From WYZ-LMO2 sp040514265 (GTDB lineage Archaea > Halobacteriota > Archaeoglobi > Archaeoglobales > Archaeoglobaceae), in contig JBEVCD010000006.1 in the NCBI GenBank assembly GCA_040514265.1, positions 1 through 14,082 on the forward strand: a DNA stretch of 14,082 bases, written 5' to 3'. Every line of letters starts with the position of its first letter. Position 1 is the stretch's first letter. The position numbers and the translations under genes were made by a program. The notes under the pieces were generated by a model. That model made no database searches. It worked only from the letters and a program-made list of their open reading frames with translations, and was not told where the DNA came from. This document shows positions 1-6,279 of this stretch, piece after piece.

Positions 1-57
1 ATACTATTACTACTTTTAAGTAGGATCGTGCGGTATTTTGCTGACGCTAGCAACAGG

Positions 58-70
58 TTTATATTTTAAA
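58..70 (+). promoter_or_regulatory. TATA box of the CoA-disulfide reductase-like gene
   Basis: An AT-only run TTTATATTTTAAA sits in a more GC-rich surround, with its centre about 24-26 bp before the ATG at 87. That is the distance expected between an archaeal TATA box and the transcription start, so the mRNA probably begins at or next to the ATG (leaderless). Only a GGAG directly touching the ATG is present, too close to serve as a ribosome binding site. Confidence 0.6.
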
Positions 71-86
71 AACTGAAACGGCGGAG

Positions 87-1391
87 ATGAAAGTAGCAAT
101 TATAGGCGGCGGAGCTGCGGGGATGACCGCTGCCTCCCGCATAAAAGTTCTTAAGCCGAGCTGGGAGGTGACGGTTTTCGAAAAAACCCCCTACGTCAGC
201 CACGCCCCGTGCGGGATACCCTTCTACCTCTCCGGCGTCGTGGAGCACTTCGAGGAACTCTGCACTTATTCTGTCGACTTCTTCAGGCAGGAGAGAGGCA
301 TCGACGTCCGCACGGGCGTTGAGGTCGAGGAGGTCGGCGAGGGTTACCTCGTAGCCGGTGGTAAGGAGTTCGAGTGGGACCTGCTGCTCTTTGCAACCGG
401 AGCTAAAGCCGAAAAACTTGGAGTTGAGGGCGAGGACCTCGAAGGCGTCCACCATGTCGACATAACGAGTGCTCAGAGTATAAAGAGAAAGCTCCTACAA
501 GCCGACAAGGTGGCGATCGTCGGATCGGGCTACATCGGCGTTGAGATGGCTGAAGCTGTGCTGAGGCTCGGGAAGAAAGTCTTCGTCATCGAGAGAGAAG
601 AGAGACCGCTCCCGGAGTACGACGCCGAAATAGCTGCCGTTCTTAAAGCGGAGATGGAAAAGAGGCTCGACCTCAAGCTTTCGGAGAGAGTGGTGGCGTT
701 CGAGGGAAAGGACAAGGTGGAGAGTGTTGTCACGACGAAGGGCGAATACGAGTGCGACGCCGTCATCGTTGCTGCTGGCGTGCGACCGAACACGGAGCTT
801 GCTGAGGGCTTCGTCGAGCTCGGAAAGAGGGGGGCGATAAGGACAGACAGCAGGATGAGGACGAGTGTGGAAAACGTTTACGCCGCCGGCGACTGCGCGG
901 AGTCGATAAACGTCGTAACCGGAAAGCCCGACTGGATACCCCTCGCAGCTCCGGCGAACAAGATGGGATACGTAGCAGGAGTTAACATGGCTGGGAGCTA
1001 CCTGGAATACCCCGGGTCGTTGAAGAGTCAGATAACGAGCTTCTTCGACCTCGAAATCGGAAAGGCTGGACTCAGCGAGCATGAGGCTATAAGAGAAGGA
1101 TTCGAAGTGGTCTCGGCTTTCATAACCTCGCGAACGGCTGCGAGGTACATGCCGGACGGTGTGATACACCTCAAGGTCGTAGCCGATAGGAGCGGAAGGC
1201 TCCTCGGCTTCCAGGCGATGGGGAAGGGGGTAGTCATGCGCATATACGCCGCTTCAGCTCTGCTCTACAAGGGGTGTAACGTCAGAGACCTTTTCTTCAC
1301 GGACTTCCCCTACTACCCGCCGATCTCGCGTGTTTGGGACCCCCTCGTCGTCGCGGCGAGAAACCTCTTCAGGAAGCTCGGGCTACCGTAA
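87..1391 (+). CDS. CoA-disulfide reductase / NADH oxidase-like flavoprotein
   Basis: FAD- and NAD(P)H-dependent pyridine nucleotide-disulfide oxidoreductase of 434 residues, the usual length for the single-cysteine CoA-disulfide reductase/NADH oxidase (Nox) family, probably cytosolic. Seen in the protein: the N-terminal FAD dinucleotide motif GGGAAG (residues 7-12), a lone redox cysteine C42 in SHAPCGIP, the second dinucleotide motif GSGYIG (146-151) for NAD(P)H, the second FAD contact VYAAGDC (264-270), and near the C-terminus YYPPISRVWDP (409-419), which resembles the tyrosine-containing dimer-interface motif of CoA-disulfide reductases. The family uses C42 as a mixed disulfide with CoA, or a cysteine sulfenic acid, to reduce CoA disulfide, polysulfide or oxygen. 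Which substrate applies here cannot be told from sequence. The ATG lies at the expected start of a leaderless transcript. The next gene starts 30 bp downstream on the same strand, so the two are probably co-transcribed. Confidence 0.88.
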   Translation: MKVAIIGGGAAGMTAASRIKVLKPSWEVTVFEKTPYVSHAPCGIPFYLSGVVEHFEELCTYSVDFFRQERGIDVRTGVEVEEVGEGYLVAGGKEFEWDLLLFATGAKAEKLGVEGEDLEGVHHVDITSAQSIKRKLLQADKVAIVGSGYIGVEMAEAVLRLGKKVFVIEREERPLPEYDAEIAAVLKAEMEKRLDLKLSERVVAFEGKDKVESVVTTKGEYECDAVIVAAGVRPNTELAEGFVELGKRGAIRTDSRMRTSVENVYAAGDCAESINVVTGKPDWIPLAAPANKMGYVAGVNMAGSYLEYPGSLKSQITSFFDLEIGKAGLSEHEAIREGFEVVSAFITSRTAARYMPDGVIHLKVVADRSGRLLGFQAMGKGVVMRIYAASALLYKGCNVRDLFFTDFPYYPPISRVWDPLVVAARNLFRKLGLP

Positions 1392-1421
1392 GCTAGAAAA
1401 TCTCCTTAGGCTAAACTTCTC

Positions 1422-2432
1422 GTGGTTCGCGGGCTTGAGAGGTACGAAGCCATAAACCGCAACGAGGCTGCGGCGAAGTTTCAGGTGGCGAAGAGGCTGG
1501 AAGCAGAAATAGTCGAGGGTCTTGAAGCCATGAAGGATGAGCACGACAGGCTGAAGAGGGAGTTCAGAAAGCTCCTCGCCGAAAGCGACGCAGGCATTTT
1601 AAAGGAGAGCGAAGCGGACTACTCCTTCCTCCACCTCAAGCGCGACATGCTCTACGAGATGCTCAAGAGCTGCAACTTCTGCGAGAGGCGCTGCGGCGTC
1701 AACCGTTTCGAAAAGAAAGGTTTCTGCAAGTGCGGGGTTACGAGCTACTTCAGCAGCGAGTTCCTGCACTTCGGAGAGGAGCCGGAGCTCGTCCCCTCAC
1801 ACACGATATTCTTCAACCGCTGCACCTTCGCGTGCGTATTCTGTCAGAACTACGATATAGTCTACGACGACGACTACATAGCTGAGCCAAAGGAGCTGGC
1901 GTACCTAATCGACGTCCGCCGCCGGCAGGGTAGCAGAAACGTTAACTTCGTCGGCGGAAATCCGGATCAGCACGCGCACACGATAGTCGAGACTCTGATC
2001 TACGTAAAGTCGAATATACCGGTGGTCTGGAACTCGAACATGTACCACAGCAGCGAGCTGGCGGAGGTAATCGAAGACGTTGTAGACGTCTGGCTCGGCG
2101 ACTTCAAATACGGAAACGACGAGTGCGCGATGAAGTATTCCAAGGTCCCCCGCTACTGGGAGGTCGTCACGAGGAACTTCCTGAGAGCTAAGGACAACGG
2201 CGAGCTGCTCATAAGACACCTCGTGATGCCGAACCATATAGACTGCTGCACGGCGAAGATCGTCAGGTGGGTGGCTGAGAACCTCGGAAGAGACGTTCGA
2301 TTCAACCTCATGTTTCAGTATTACCCCACCTTCAGAGCGTGGGATTATCCAGAGATATCCCGCCGCCTGAGCTTGGAAGAAATGAGGAGAGCCGAGAAGA
2401 TAGCGAAAGAATACCTTACGAACCTCGTTTAG
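1422..2432 (+). CDS. PflX-like radical SAM protein with cysteine-rich N-terminal module
   Basis: Radical S-adenosylmethionine enzyme of 336 residues resembling the PflX (COG1313) group, annotated by similarity to pyruvate formate-lyase activators. The [4Fe-4S]/SAM motif is C134-x3-C138-x2-C141 (CTFACVFC), followed by a GGNP segment (178-181) in place of the SAM-contacting GGEP. Ahead of it are five extra cysteines (C84, C87, C91, C102, C104) that could hold a further metal centre, and an N-terminal charged helical region (1-75). The GTG at 1422 is the first possible start, since an in-frame stop lies at 1407-1409; no clear ribosome binding site precedes it. A later Met at residue 37 is possible but would remove part of the helical region. 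No formate-lyase-like glycyl-radical substrate is encoded in the window, so the real target is unknown. It follows the flavoprotein gene by 30 bp and converges on the DUF1284 gene with an 11-bp gap. Confidence 0.82.
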   Translation: MVRGLERYEAINRNEAAAKFQVAKRLEAEIVEGLEAMKDEHDRLKREFRKLLAESDAGILKESEADYSFLHLKRDMLYEMLKSCNFCERRCGVNRFEKKGFCKCGVTSYFSSEFLHFGEEPELVPSHTIFFNRCTFACVFCQNYDIVYDDDYIAEPKELAYLIDVRRRQGSRNVNFVGGNPDQHAHTIVETLIYVKSNIPVVWNSNMYHSSELAEVIEDVVDVWLGDFKYGNDECAMKYSKVPRYWEVVTRNFLRAKDNGELLIRHLVMPNHIDCCTAKIVRWVAENLGRDVRFNLMFQYYPTFRAWDYPEISRRLSLEEMRRAEKIAKEYLTNLV

Positions 2433-2443
2433 TCGAAAGAATT

Positions 2444-2815
2444 TCAGTGGATATCCCGCTCACCGAAGCAAGAGTCCCGCCAGTCGCACCTCTCGCAGTA
2501 GACTTTCCACCTGTCGAAGACATTTGGAACCTTCTCCGCCAGCTCTTCCCAACTCGTCTCCCTTCCGACGCCGAGCAGCTTTACGGCGTACTCGTCCATT
2601 TCCCTCACCTCCTTCTCCGAAGTAGGCGAGTATGCGCAGTAACCCCTGTTGTGCGGGCAGGCAATGCAGACGTCGTCGATACCATCTACAACATCTATCT
2701 TCTCTTTTTTAGCTCTCTCGACAACTTTCCGAAGATTTTCAACGAAGACCTCGTCGTATCCGGCACCTCTGAAGAACTGCAGGCATATAAGGTGGTGACC
2801 ACGCAGCCTGACCAT
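2444..2815 (-). CDS. DUF1284 family cysteine-rich protein
   Basis: Small protein of 123 residues matching the DUF1284 (COG3543) pattern: an N-terminal RGHHLICLQ block (5-13) followed by FRGAGY (15-20). Function is unknown. It carries seven cysteines (C11, C50, C53, C60, C107, C110, C116) in two CxxC-type groups, which suggests an iron-sulfur cluster or zinc site; this is inference. The ATG at 2815 (read on the minus strand) lies about 24 bp from a TATA-like box at 2836-2843, consistent with a leaderless single-gene transcript. It is convergent with the radical SAM gene, the stop codons being only 11 bp apart, so the two 3' ends probably overlap. The family is small, soluble and shows no membrane segment. 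Confidence 0.85.
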   Translation of the reverse strand: MVRLRGHHLICLQFFRGAGYDEVFVENLRKVVERAKKEKIDVVDGIDDVCIACPHNRGYCAYSPTSEKEVREMDEYAVKLLGVGRETSWEELAEKVPNVFDRWKVYCERCDWRDSCFGERDIH

Positions 2816-2835
2816 GAAAAAGGGACGCGCGGACG

Positions 2836-2843
2836 TTTTTAAG
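2836..2843 (-). promoter_or_regulatory. TATA-like box of the DUF1284 gene
   Basis: On the minus strand this reads CTTAAAAA, centred about 24 nt before the ATG at 2815. It lies in the same short gap as the tRNA promoter, which points the other way. Confidence 0.45.
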
Positions 2844-2872
2844 TCTTTGTTACCTCCTCCTTCGGGGACAAG

Positions 2873-2880
2873 TTTTATAT
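2873..2880 (+). promoter_or_regulatory. TATA box of the initiator tRNA gene
   Basis: TTTTATAT, whose centre is about 28 bp before the mature tRNA 5' end at 2905, leaving a 5' leader of only a few nucleotides. Placement fits an archaeal TBP-dependent promoter. Confidence 0.6.
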
Positions 2881-2904
2881 GTCCAGCAACGAACGTCTTA
2901 CTGA

Positions 2905-2979
2905 AGCGGGGTGGGGTAGTCAGGTGATCCCGGCGGGCTCATAACCCGCAGATCCGTGGTTCAAATCCACGCCCCGCTA
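2905..2979 (+). tRNA. Initiator tRNA-Met (anticodon CAT)
   Basis: A complete cloverleaf can be folded by eye. The acceptor stem is AGCGGGG (2905-2911) with CCCCGCT (2972-2978), discriminator A at 2979. The anticodon stem GCGGG/CCCGC (2933-2937, 2945-2949) closes a loop with CAT at 2940-2942. The T stem CGTGG/CCACG (2955-2959, 2967-2971) closes the TTCAAAT loop. The A1-U72 pair and the three consecutive G-C pairs at the base of the anticodon stem are archaeal initiator identity features, which separate it from elongator Met and Ile2 tRNAs. CCA is not encoded and no intron interrupts the anticodon loop. Confidence 0.97.
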
Positions 2980-3004
2980 TCCCCGTTCTTTCACCCCGCT
3001 CAGG

Positions 3005-3011
3005 TTTTAAA
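3005..3011 (+). promoter_or_regulatory. TATA-like box before the thymidylate synthase-like gene
   Basis: TTTTAAA. It is too close to the GTG at 3014 to drive a transcript that includes it, but lies 24 bp from a second in-frame GTG at 3032. This is the same box-to-start distance as at other single genes here. If the box is used, translation starts at 3032. Confidence 0.35.
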
Positions 3012-3013
3012 CG

Positions 3014-4297
3014 GTGCAACGTAATTTTGCTGTGATACTGGCTAAAAACTGGGAGGACGCGAAAACCTCTCTGCTCGCCAAAATAATCGAGAGCGGCGTA
3101 AATTGCAAATCGAGGTTCGGTAGCTGCATAGTTGCCGATCCAACCCTAGTGGTCGTCGAGAGATGCGAACCCCTCGACCTCGAATTCGACTACGACGTCT
3201 GCGGGGAGAAGTACTCCGGGAGGGTTGCGGAAGTATTCGATGTGGCAGCGAGAAAGCTGAAAGCGACACCACACACGAGGAGGGCATCGATCCCGATCTG
3301 GCGTCCGAAGGATCACCTCTGCGAGCATCCACCTGCGGTGACAGAGATATCGTTCCTCTTCGACGGAAAGCTCCACCTAACAGCTTACATACGCTCACTC
3401 GATGCTCTTAACTACTTCGAGCACAACTACGACTTTCTCGCCACCACGCTGGCTGAGATGTGTGCAGCCACGGGCTTCGAAGCTGGAAGCATCGCGTTCC
3501 TCGTCGGCGCACCTCACGTCTACGAGAGAGACGCTACAAGAGCGGAAAGCTCAGCCGGAAACGCCAGGGAAGTCTACGGCTACACGGAGCTCGCAACGCA
3601 CATCGTCGACGACTACATATCCTCAGCCTGGCACTCGGCGCTGGAAGTAATTTACAACAACGGCAGGAGGAAGAGGACGGAATGGGAGATGTTCAGCGGA
3701 CAGGAAGAGACCCTCTTCGTCCACAGGATGTTCATCGAGGTGAAAAAGCCAGAAGAAAACAGATTGCACGACAAGGCTCCATTCACGGAAAGCTACGCCG
3801 TGGAGTACGCGCACGACTATGTCATTTACGCTGCGAAGCTGCACGAGAGGGTGAGGGAGCGAATTCTGAAGGAGGGAGAGGAGTACACTTACGCCGAGAG
3901 GGCTCGATACTGCGAGAGGGACGAGGTCAAGGTTGATCAGCTTTACGAGGTCGTCGAGAAGCTGAAGTCCGACAGGTGTCGGAGAGACTGTTACGTCGGT
4001 ATATCACGCCCCTGGGACCTGCTGAGCGATGATCCTCCGTGCTTACGCGGCTATCAGTTCATAGCTCCCAGGGAGATGAGGGGCGTGTTCTACATGCGCT
4101 CCAACGACGCCTACGGAGCTATGCATGCGAACATGTTCGCGTTCTCACTCTTGACGAAATACGTCGCGGAGATCGTAGGCGTTGATAGTTACAGATACTA
4201 CCACTTCGCACTCGACGCCCACATTTACGGAGGTTTCGTGAAAGCCGTCAGGGACATCCTCTACCCGGAGTCGCCGAAGTTCTCCGACTTCGTGTAA
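3014..4297 (+). CDS. Tandem-domain thymidylate synthase (ThyA family), first domain lacking the nucleophile
   Basis: A 427-residue protein that I read as two ThyA-type thymidylate synthase domains in one chain; archaeal enzymes of this family are usually about half this length. The second half has a YTYAER block (291-296), an Arg pair R323/R324, nucleophile C343 in PPC, R362-S363-x-D365 with N373 (the Asn that selects dUMP over dCMP), and H403-x-Y405. The first half repeats this with the same spacing: R89/R90, P106-P107-A108, R127-S128-x-D130 with N138, and H168-x-Y170. PP-to-R is 21 and R-to-H is 41 residues in both halves. The first half has Ala instead of the catalytic Cys. The reaction expected of the second half is methylation of dUMP to dTMP; the one-carbon donor is unknown. 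GTG 3014 is the longest start; GTG 3032 fits the upstream TATA box better. The gene lies just after the initiator tRNA. Confidence 0.72.
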   Translation: MQRNFAVILAKNWEDAKTSLLAKIIESGVNCKSRFGSCIVADPTLVVVERCEPLDLEFDYDVCGEKYSGRVAEVFDVAARKLKATPHTRRASIPIWRPKDHLCEHPPAVTEISFLFDGKLHLTAYIRSLDALNYFEHNYDFLATTLAEMCAATGFEAGSIAFLVGAPHVYERDATRAESSAGNAREVYGYTELATHIVDDYISSAWHSALEVIYNNGRRKRTEWEMFSGQEETLFVHRMFIEVKKPEENRLHDKAPFTESYAVEYAHDYVIYAAKLHERVRERILKEGEEYTYAERARYCERDEVKVDQLYEVVEKLKSDRCRRDCYVGISRPWDLLSDDPPCLRGYQFIAPREMRGVFYMRSNDAYGAMHANMFAFSLLTKYVAEIVGVDSYRYYHFALDAHIYGGFVKAVRDILYPESPKFSDFV

Positions 4298-4300
4298 TCA

Positions 4301-4316
4301 CGGAAAGTATAATTTA
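4301..4316 (+). promoter_or_regulatory. BRE and TATA box of the nitroreductase gene
   Basis: CGGAAAG (4301-4307), like a purine-rich TFB recognition element, is followed directly by TATAATTTA (4308-4316). The box centre is about 24 bp before the ATG at 4336, so the transcript is probably leaderless. Confidence 0.6.
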
Positions 4317-4335
4317 GGAGACGCGAACAACGCTC

Positions 4336-4857
4336 ATGCGCGAGTGCATAAACCTCCTATTCGAGAGGGTGTCGATAAGGAAGTTCAAACCCGACGACAT
4401 CGACGACGACACACTCAGGCTGATCCTCGAAGCCGGCAACGCCGCACCGTCGGCTGGGAACCTTCAGGCGAGAGACTTCATCGTCGTGAGGAGCGAGGAG
4501 AAGAAGCTCAAGCTCGCTAGGGCTGCTCTGGGTCAGATGTTCATAGCCGAAGCACCCGTCGTTATCGTGGTTTGTGCGAACTATCCGAGGAGCATGCGCG
4601 TTTACGGTGAGAGGGGAAAACTCTACGCCGAGCAAGACGCGACGGCTGCCGTTGAGAACATCCTGCTAGCCGTAACAGCTCTGGGCTTGGGGGCAGTCTG
4701 GGTTGGAGCCTTCGACGAAAGAGCTGTAGCCGAAATCCTCGATCTTCCCGAGCACGTAAGACCGATCGCGATCGTTCCGGTAGGTCATCCGGCGGAGAAG
4801 CCCGGAAGGAGGAGCCGCTACCCGATAGAATACCTGACGCACTACGAGGGCTGGTAG
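4336..4857 (+). CDS. Nitroreductase-family FMN protein
   Basis: FMN-dependent NAD(P)H oxidoreductase of the nitroreductase superfamily, 173 residues, at the short end for the family. Visible features are the N-terminal RVSIRKF block (11-17), whose basic residues bind the FMN phosphate in this family, the APSAGNLQ segment (37-44) that contacts FMN and the partner subunit, and a C-terminal AIVPVGHP strand with a basic tail. Members work as homodimers with the flavin at the interface. The physiological substrate cannot be deduced; quinones, nitro compounds and other electron acceptors are all known for relatives. It has its own promoter 38 bp after the thymidylate synthase-like gene and is followed by a T-rich stretch and the archaellum promoter, so it is probably a single-gene transcript unrelated to motility. 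Confidence 0.85.
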   Translation: MRECINLLFERVSIRKFKPDDIDDDTLRLILEAGNAAPSAGNLQARDFIVVRSEEKKLKLARAALGQMFIAEAPVVIVVCANYPRSMRVYGERGKLYAEQDATAAVENILLAVTALGLGAVWVGAFDERAVAEILDLPEHVRPIAIVPVGHPAEKPGRRSRYPIEYLTHYEGW

Positions 4858-4866
4858 TTTTCTTTT
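4858..4866 (+). terminator. Possible T-rich terminator after the nitroreductase gene
   Basis: The non-template strand right after the stop codon is TTTTCTTTT. Oligo-T tracts are enough for intrinsic termination in archaea. No strong hairpin precedes it. Confidence 0.35.
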
Positions 4867-4918
4867 CTGAAAGTTCACTCCAGAATTTCTAAAAAAGAAA
4901 TTTCCACATATCAGAAAA
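4863..4918. repeat. Nested inverted repeats upstream of the archaellum promoter
   Basis: Outer arms TTTTCTG (4863-4869) and CAGAAAA (4912-4918) enclose inner arms AATTTCT (4884-4890) and AGAAATT (4896-4902), which are separated by five A. The two pairs share nearly the same centre. They end three bases before the archaellum TATA box, so they may be a regulator site or part of the upstream gene's 3' end. AT-rich composition makes chance matches easy. Confidence 0.35.
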
Positions 4919-4921
4919 ATC

Positions 4922-4932
4922 TTATATATTTT
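4922..4932 (+). promoter_or_regulatory. Archaellum operon promoter (TATA box)
   Basis: TTATATATTTT is the best TATA match in the window. The expected start of transcription near 4950 leaves a leader of about 20 nt that contains a ribosome binding site (GGGGGTGGT, 4958-4966) before the first archaellin. Confidence 0.7.
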
Positions 4933-4972
4933 CCACCGCAGCACTACTACGACGGAAGGGGGTGGTGTGGAA

Positions 4973-5605
4973 GTGAGTAGGTTTAGAAGGGACGAGAAGG
5001 GATTCACAGGGCTGGAAGCGGCGATAGTGCTGATAGCGTTCGTAGTGGTTGCGGCAGTGTTCAGCTACGTCATGCTGGGAGCGGGTTTCTTCACGACGCA
5101 GAAGTCCAAGAGGGTCGTTGACACGGGCGTTCACCAGGCTTCGAGCAGCCTCACGCTGGACGGGCAGTACATCTTCCTGAACTGCAGCAGCTCTGCTGGC
5201 GGTCAGACGGGTTCAAACGGCAAAGTGGGTAAGATCTACTTCTACGTCACACAGACCGCAGGTGGAACGCCGGTAGATCTGAACAAGACGTCGATAGCCA
5301 TAACCACGGCTCAGGGCTATTACCAGCTCTTCTTCGACGAATCGAACAACTGCGTGGGCGACGACACAGAATCCAAGCCCGGGTGCGGGTGGTGGTACGC
5401 GTCCGTCGTCGGCGACGGCGACAATGTCGTGGAGGTCAACGAGAAGTACAAGATAACGATCAACGTTACGGACACAGTCTGGCAGAACATTGGTAGCATC
5501 GCCCCGAACGACGTTATAACGATCGAAGTCCGCCCGCCGATAGGAGCACCGCTGACGATAACGAAGCAGATGCCTCCGAGCTTTACCAACCTGACCTACG
5601 TCTGA
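4973..5605 (+). CDS. arlB1: Archaellin (archaellum filament subunit) 1
   Basis: Major filament protein, 210 residues from GTG 4973. The prepilin-like signal peptide is short and basic (MSRFRRDEKG) and should be cut after G10 by the archaeal prepilin peptidase. It leaves FTGLEAAIVLIAF at the mature end, which forms the hydrophobic helix packed in the filament core. I chose 4973 over the GTG at 4967 because GGGGGTGGT (4958-4966) then has a 6-nt spacing and the signal peptide matches that of the next gene. The surface domain has sequons at N70, N104, N164 and N206, probable N-glycosylation sites. It also has cysteines C71, C127 and C138; the last two bracket a variable loop and have counterparts in the second archaellin. 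It is the first gene of the operon, 11 bp before the next. Confidence 0.93.
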   Translation: MSRFRRDEKGFTGLEAAIVLIAFVVVAAVFSYVMLGAGFFTTQKSKRVVDTGVHQASSSLTLDGQYIFLNCSSSAGGQTGSNGKVGKIYFYVTQTAGGTPVDLNKTSIAITTAQGYYQLFFDESNNCVGDDTESKPGCGWWYASVVGDGDNVVEVNEKYKITINVTDTVWQNIGSIAPNDVITIEVRPPIGAPLTITKQMPPSFTNLTYV

Positions 5606-5616
5606 GGTGATGCCAG

Positions 5617-6246
5617 ATGGTGCGAAGGTTTGTTAAAAACGAGAAGGGTTTCACGGGTCTCGAAGCTGCAATCGTGCTGATAGCCTTCGTGACCGTCGCA
5701 GCGGTCTTCAGCTATGTCCTACTAGGCGCCGGTTTCTTCGCAACGCAGAAGGGTCAGGAGACCGTCCACACGGGAGTCAAGCAGGCGACGAGCAGCATGG
5801 AAATCGTCGGCAGCGTCGTTGCGACGGGCGATGTGGCGAACGACAGGATTGCCAACGTTACATTCACGCTGCAGCTCGCAGCTGGTGGGCAGCCAATTGA
5901 CCTCAACAAGACGCTGATAACTGTGCTCGTTCCGGACAAGGGTCAGTACAAGGAGTTCCACTACAACTACAGCACCGACTGTATCAACAACCCGCCGAGT
6001 ACCGCTAAGGATGGCAGCGAGCCTTATTGCGTGAGGTGGATCTACAGCCTGCAGGGCAGCAATCCAGACGACTACCTCGAAGAATACGAAAAAGCCGAGA
6101 TAACCGTATACCTGGCTTCGAACGATCTGAACGCCACTCCGAACACAGTGTTCATGATCGAAGTCAAGCCGCCGATAGGTGCAACGTATCCCATAGAACT
6201 CAAGGCTCCACCGACGATCGACGAGACAATGGTGTTGCTCAAGTAA
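5617..6246 (+). CDS. arlB2: Archaellin (archaellum filament subunit) 2
   Basis: Second filament protein, 209 residues and a tandem paralogue of the preceding gene. The signal peptide MVRRFVKNEKG is followed by the same core-helix start FTGLEAAIVLIAF, with cleavage expected after G11. The surface domains have diverged much more than the N-termini. Sequons are at N80, N97, N117 and N172. The cysteine pair C122/C138 occupies the same place as C127/C138 of the first archaellin, before a tryptophan (W141). A near-perfect ribosome binding site (GAGGTGAT) stands 5 nt ahead of the ATG. In other archaea with several archaellins, one is the major subunit and another forms a minor or hook-like segment; which is which cannot be told here. 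A long T tract follows the stop codon. Confidence 0.93.
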   Translation: MVRRFVKNEKGFTGLEAAIVLIAFVTVAAVFSYVLLGAGFFATQKGQETVHTGVKQATSSMEIVGSVVATGDVANDRIANVTFTLQLAAGGQPIDLNKTLITVLVPDKGQYKEFHYNYSTDCINNPPSTAKDGSEPYCVRWIYSLQGSNPDDYLEEYEKAEITVYLASNDLNATPNTVFMIEVKPPIGATYPIELKAPPTIDETMVLLK

Positions 6247-6248
6247 AA

Positions 6249-6267
6249 TTTTTTAATTTTTATTTTT
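6249..6267 (+). terminator. T-rich tract between archaellins and arlD (possible attenuator)
   Basis: Nineteen bases hold seventeen T (three runs of five or more, broken only by AA and A), directly after the second archaellin and before the arlD ribosome binding site GGAGGCGAT. Archaeal RNA polymerase terminates at such tracts without a hairpin, so it could end most transcripts after the abundant archaellin mRNA and let a fraction read into the motor genes. Confidence 0.5.
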
Positions 6268-6279
6268 GGAGGCGATAGT

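Noticed and set aside
66..455. Minus-strand frame of 129 residues at the left edge
   Set aside because: It is antisense to the FAD-binding start of the flavoprotein and has no motif or promoter of its own.
2339..2842. Open frame of 167 residues on the plus strand overlapping the radical SAM 3' end and the DUF1284 gene
   Set aside because: It is antisense to a clear DUF1284 match, has no ribosome binding site or promoter at its start, and its translation shows no recognisable motif.
4967..4972. GTG 4967 as start of the first archaellin
   Set aside because: It lies at the end of the ribosome binding site itself. GTG 4973 has normal spacing and gives a signal peptide of the same shape as the second archaellin.
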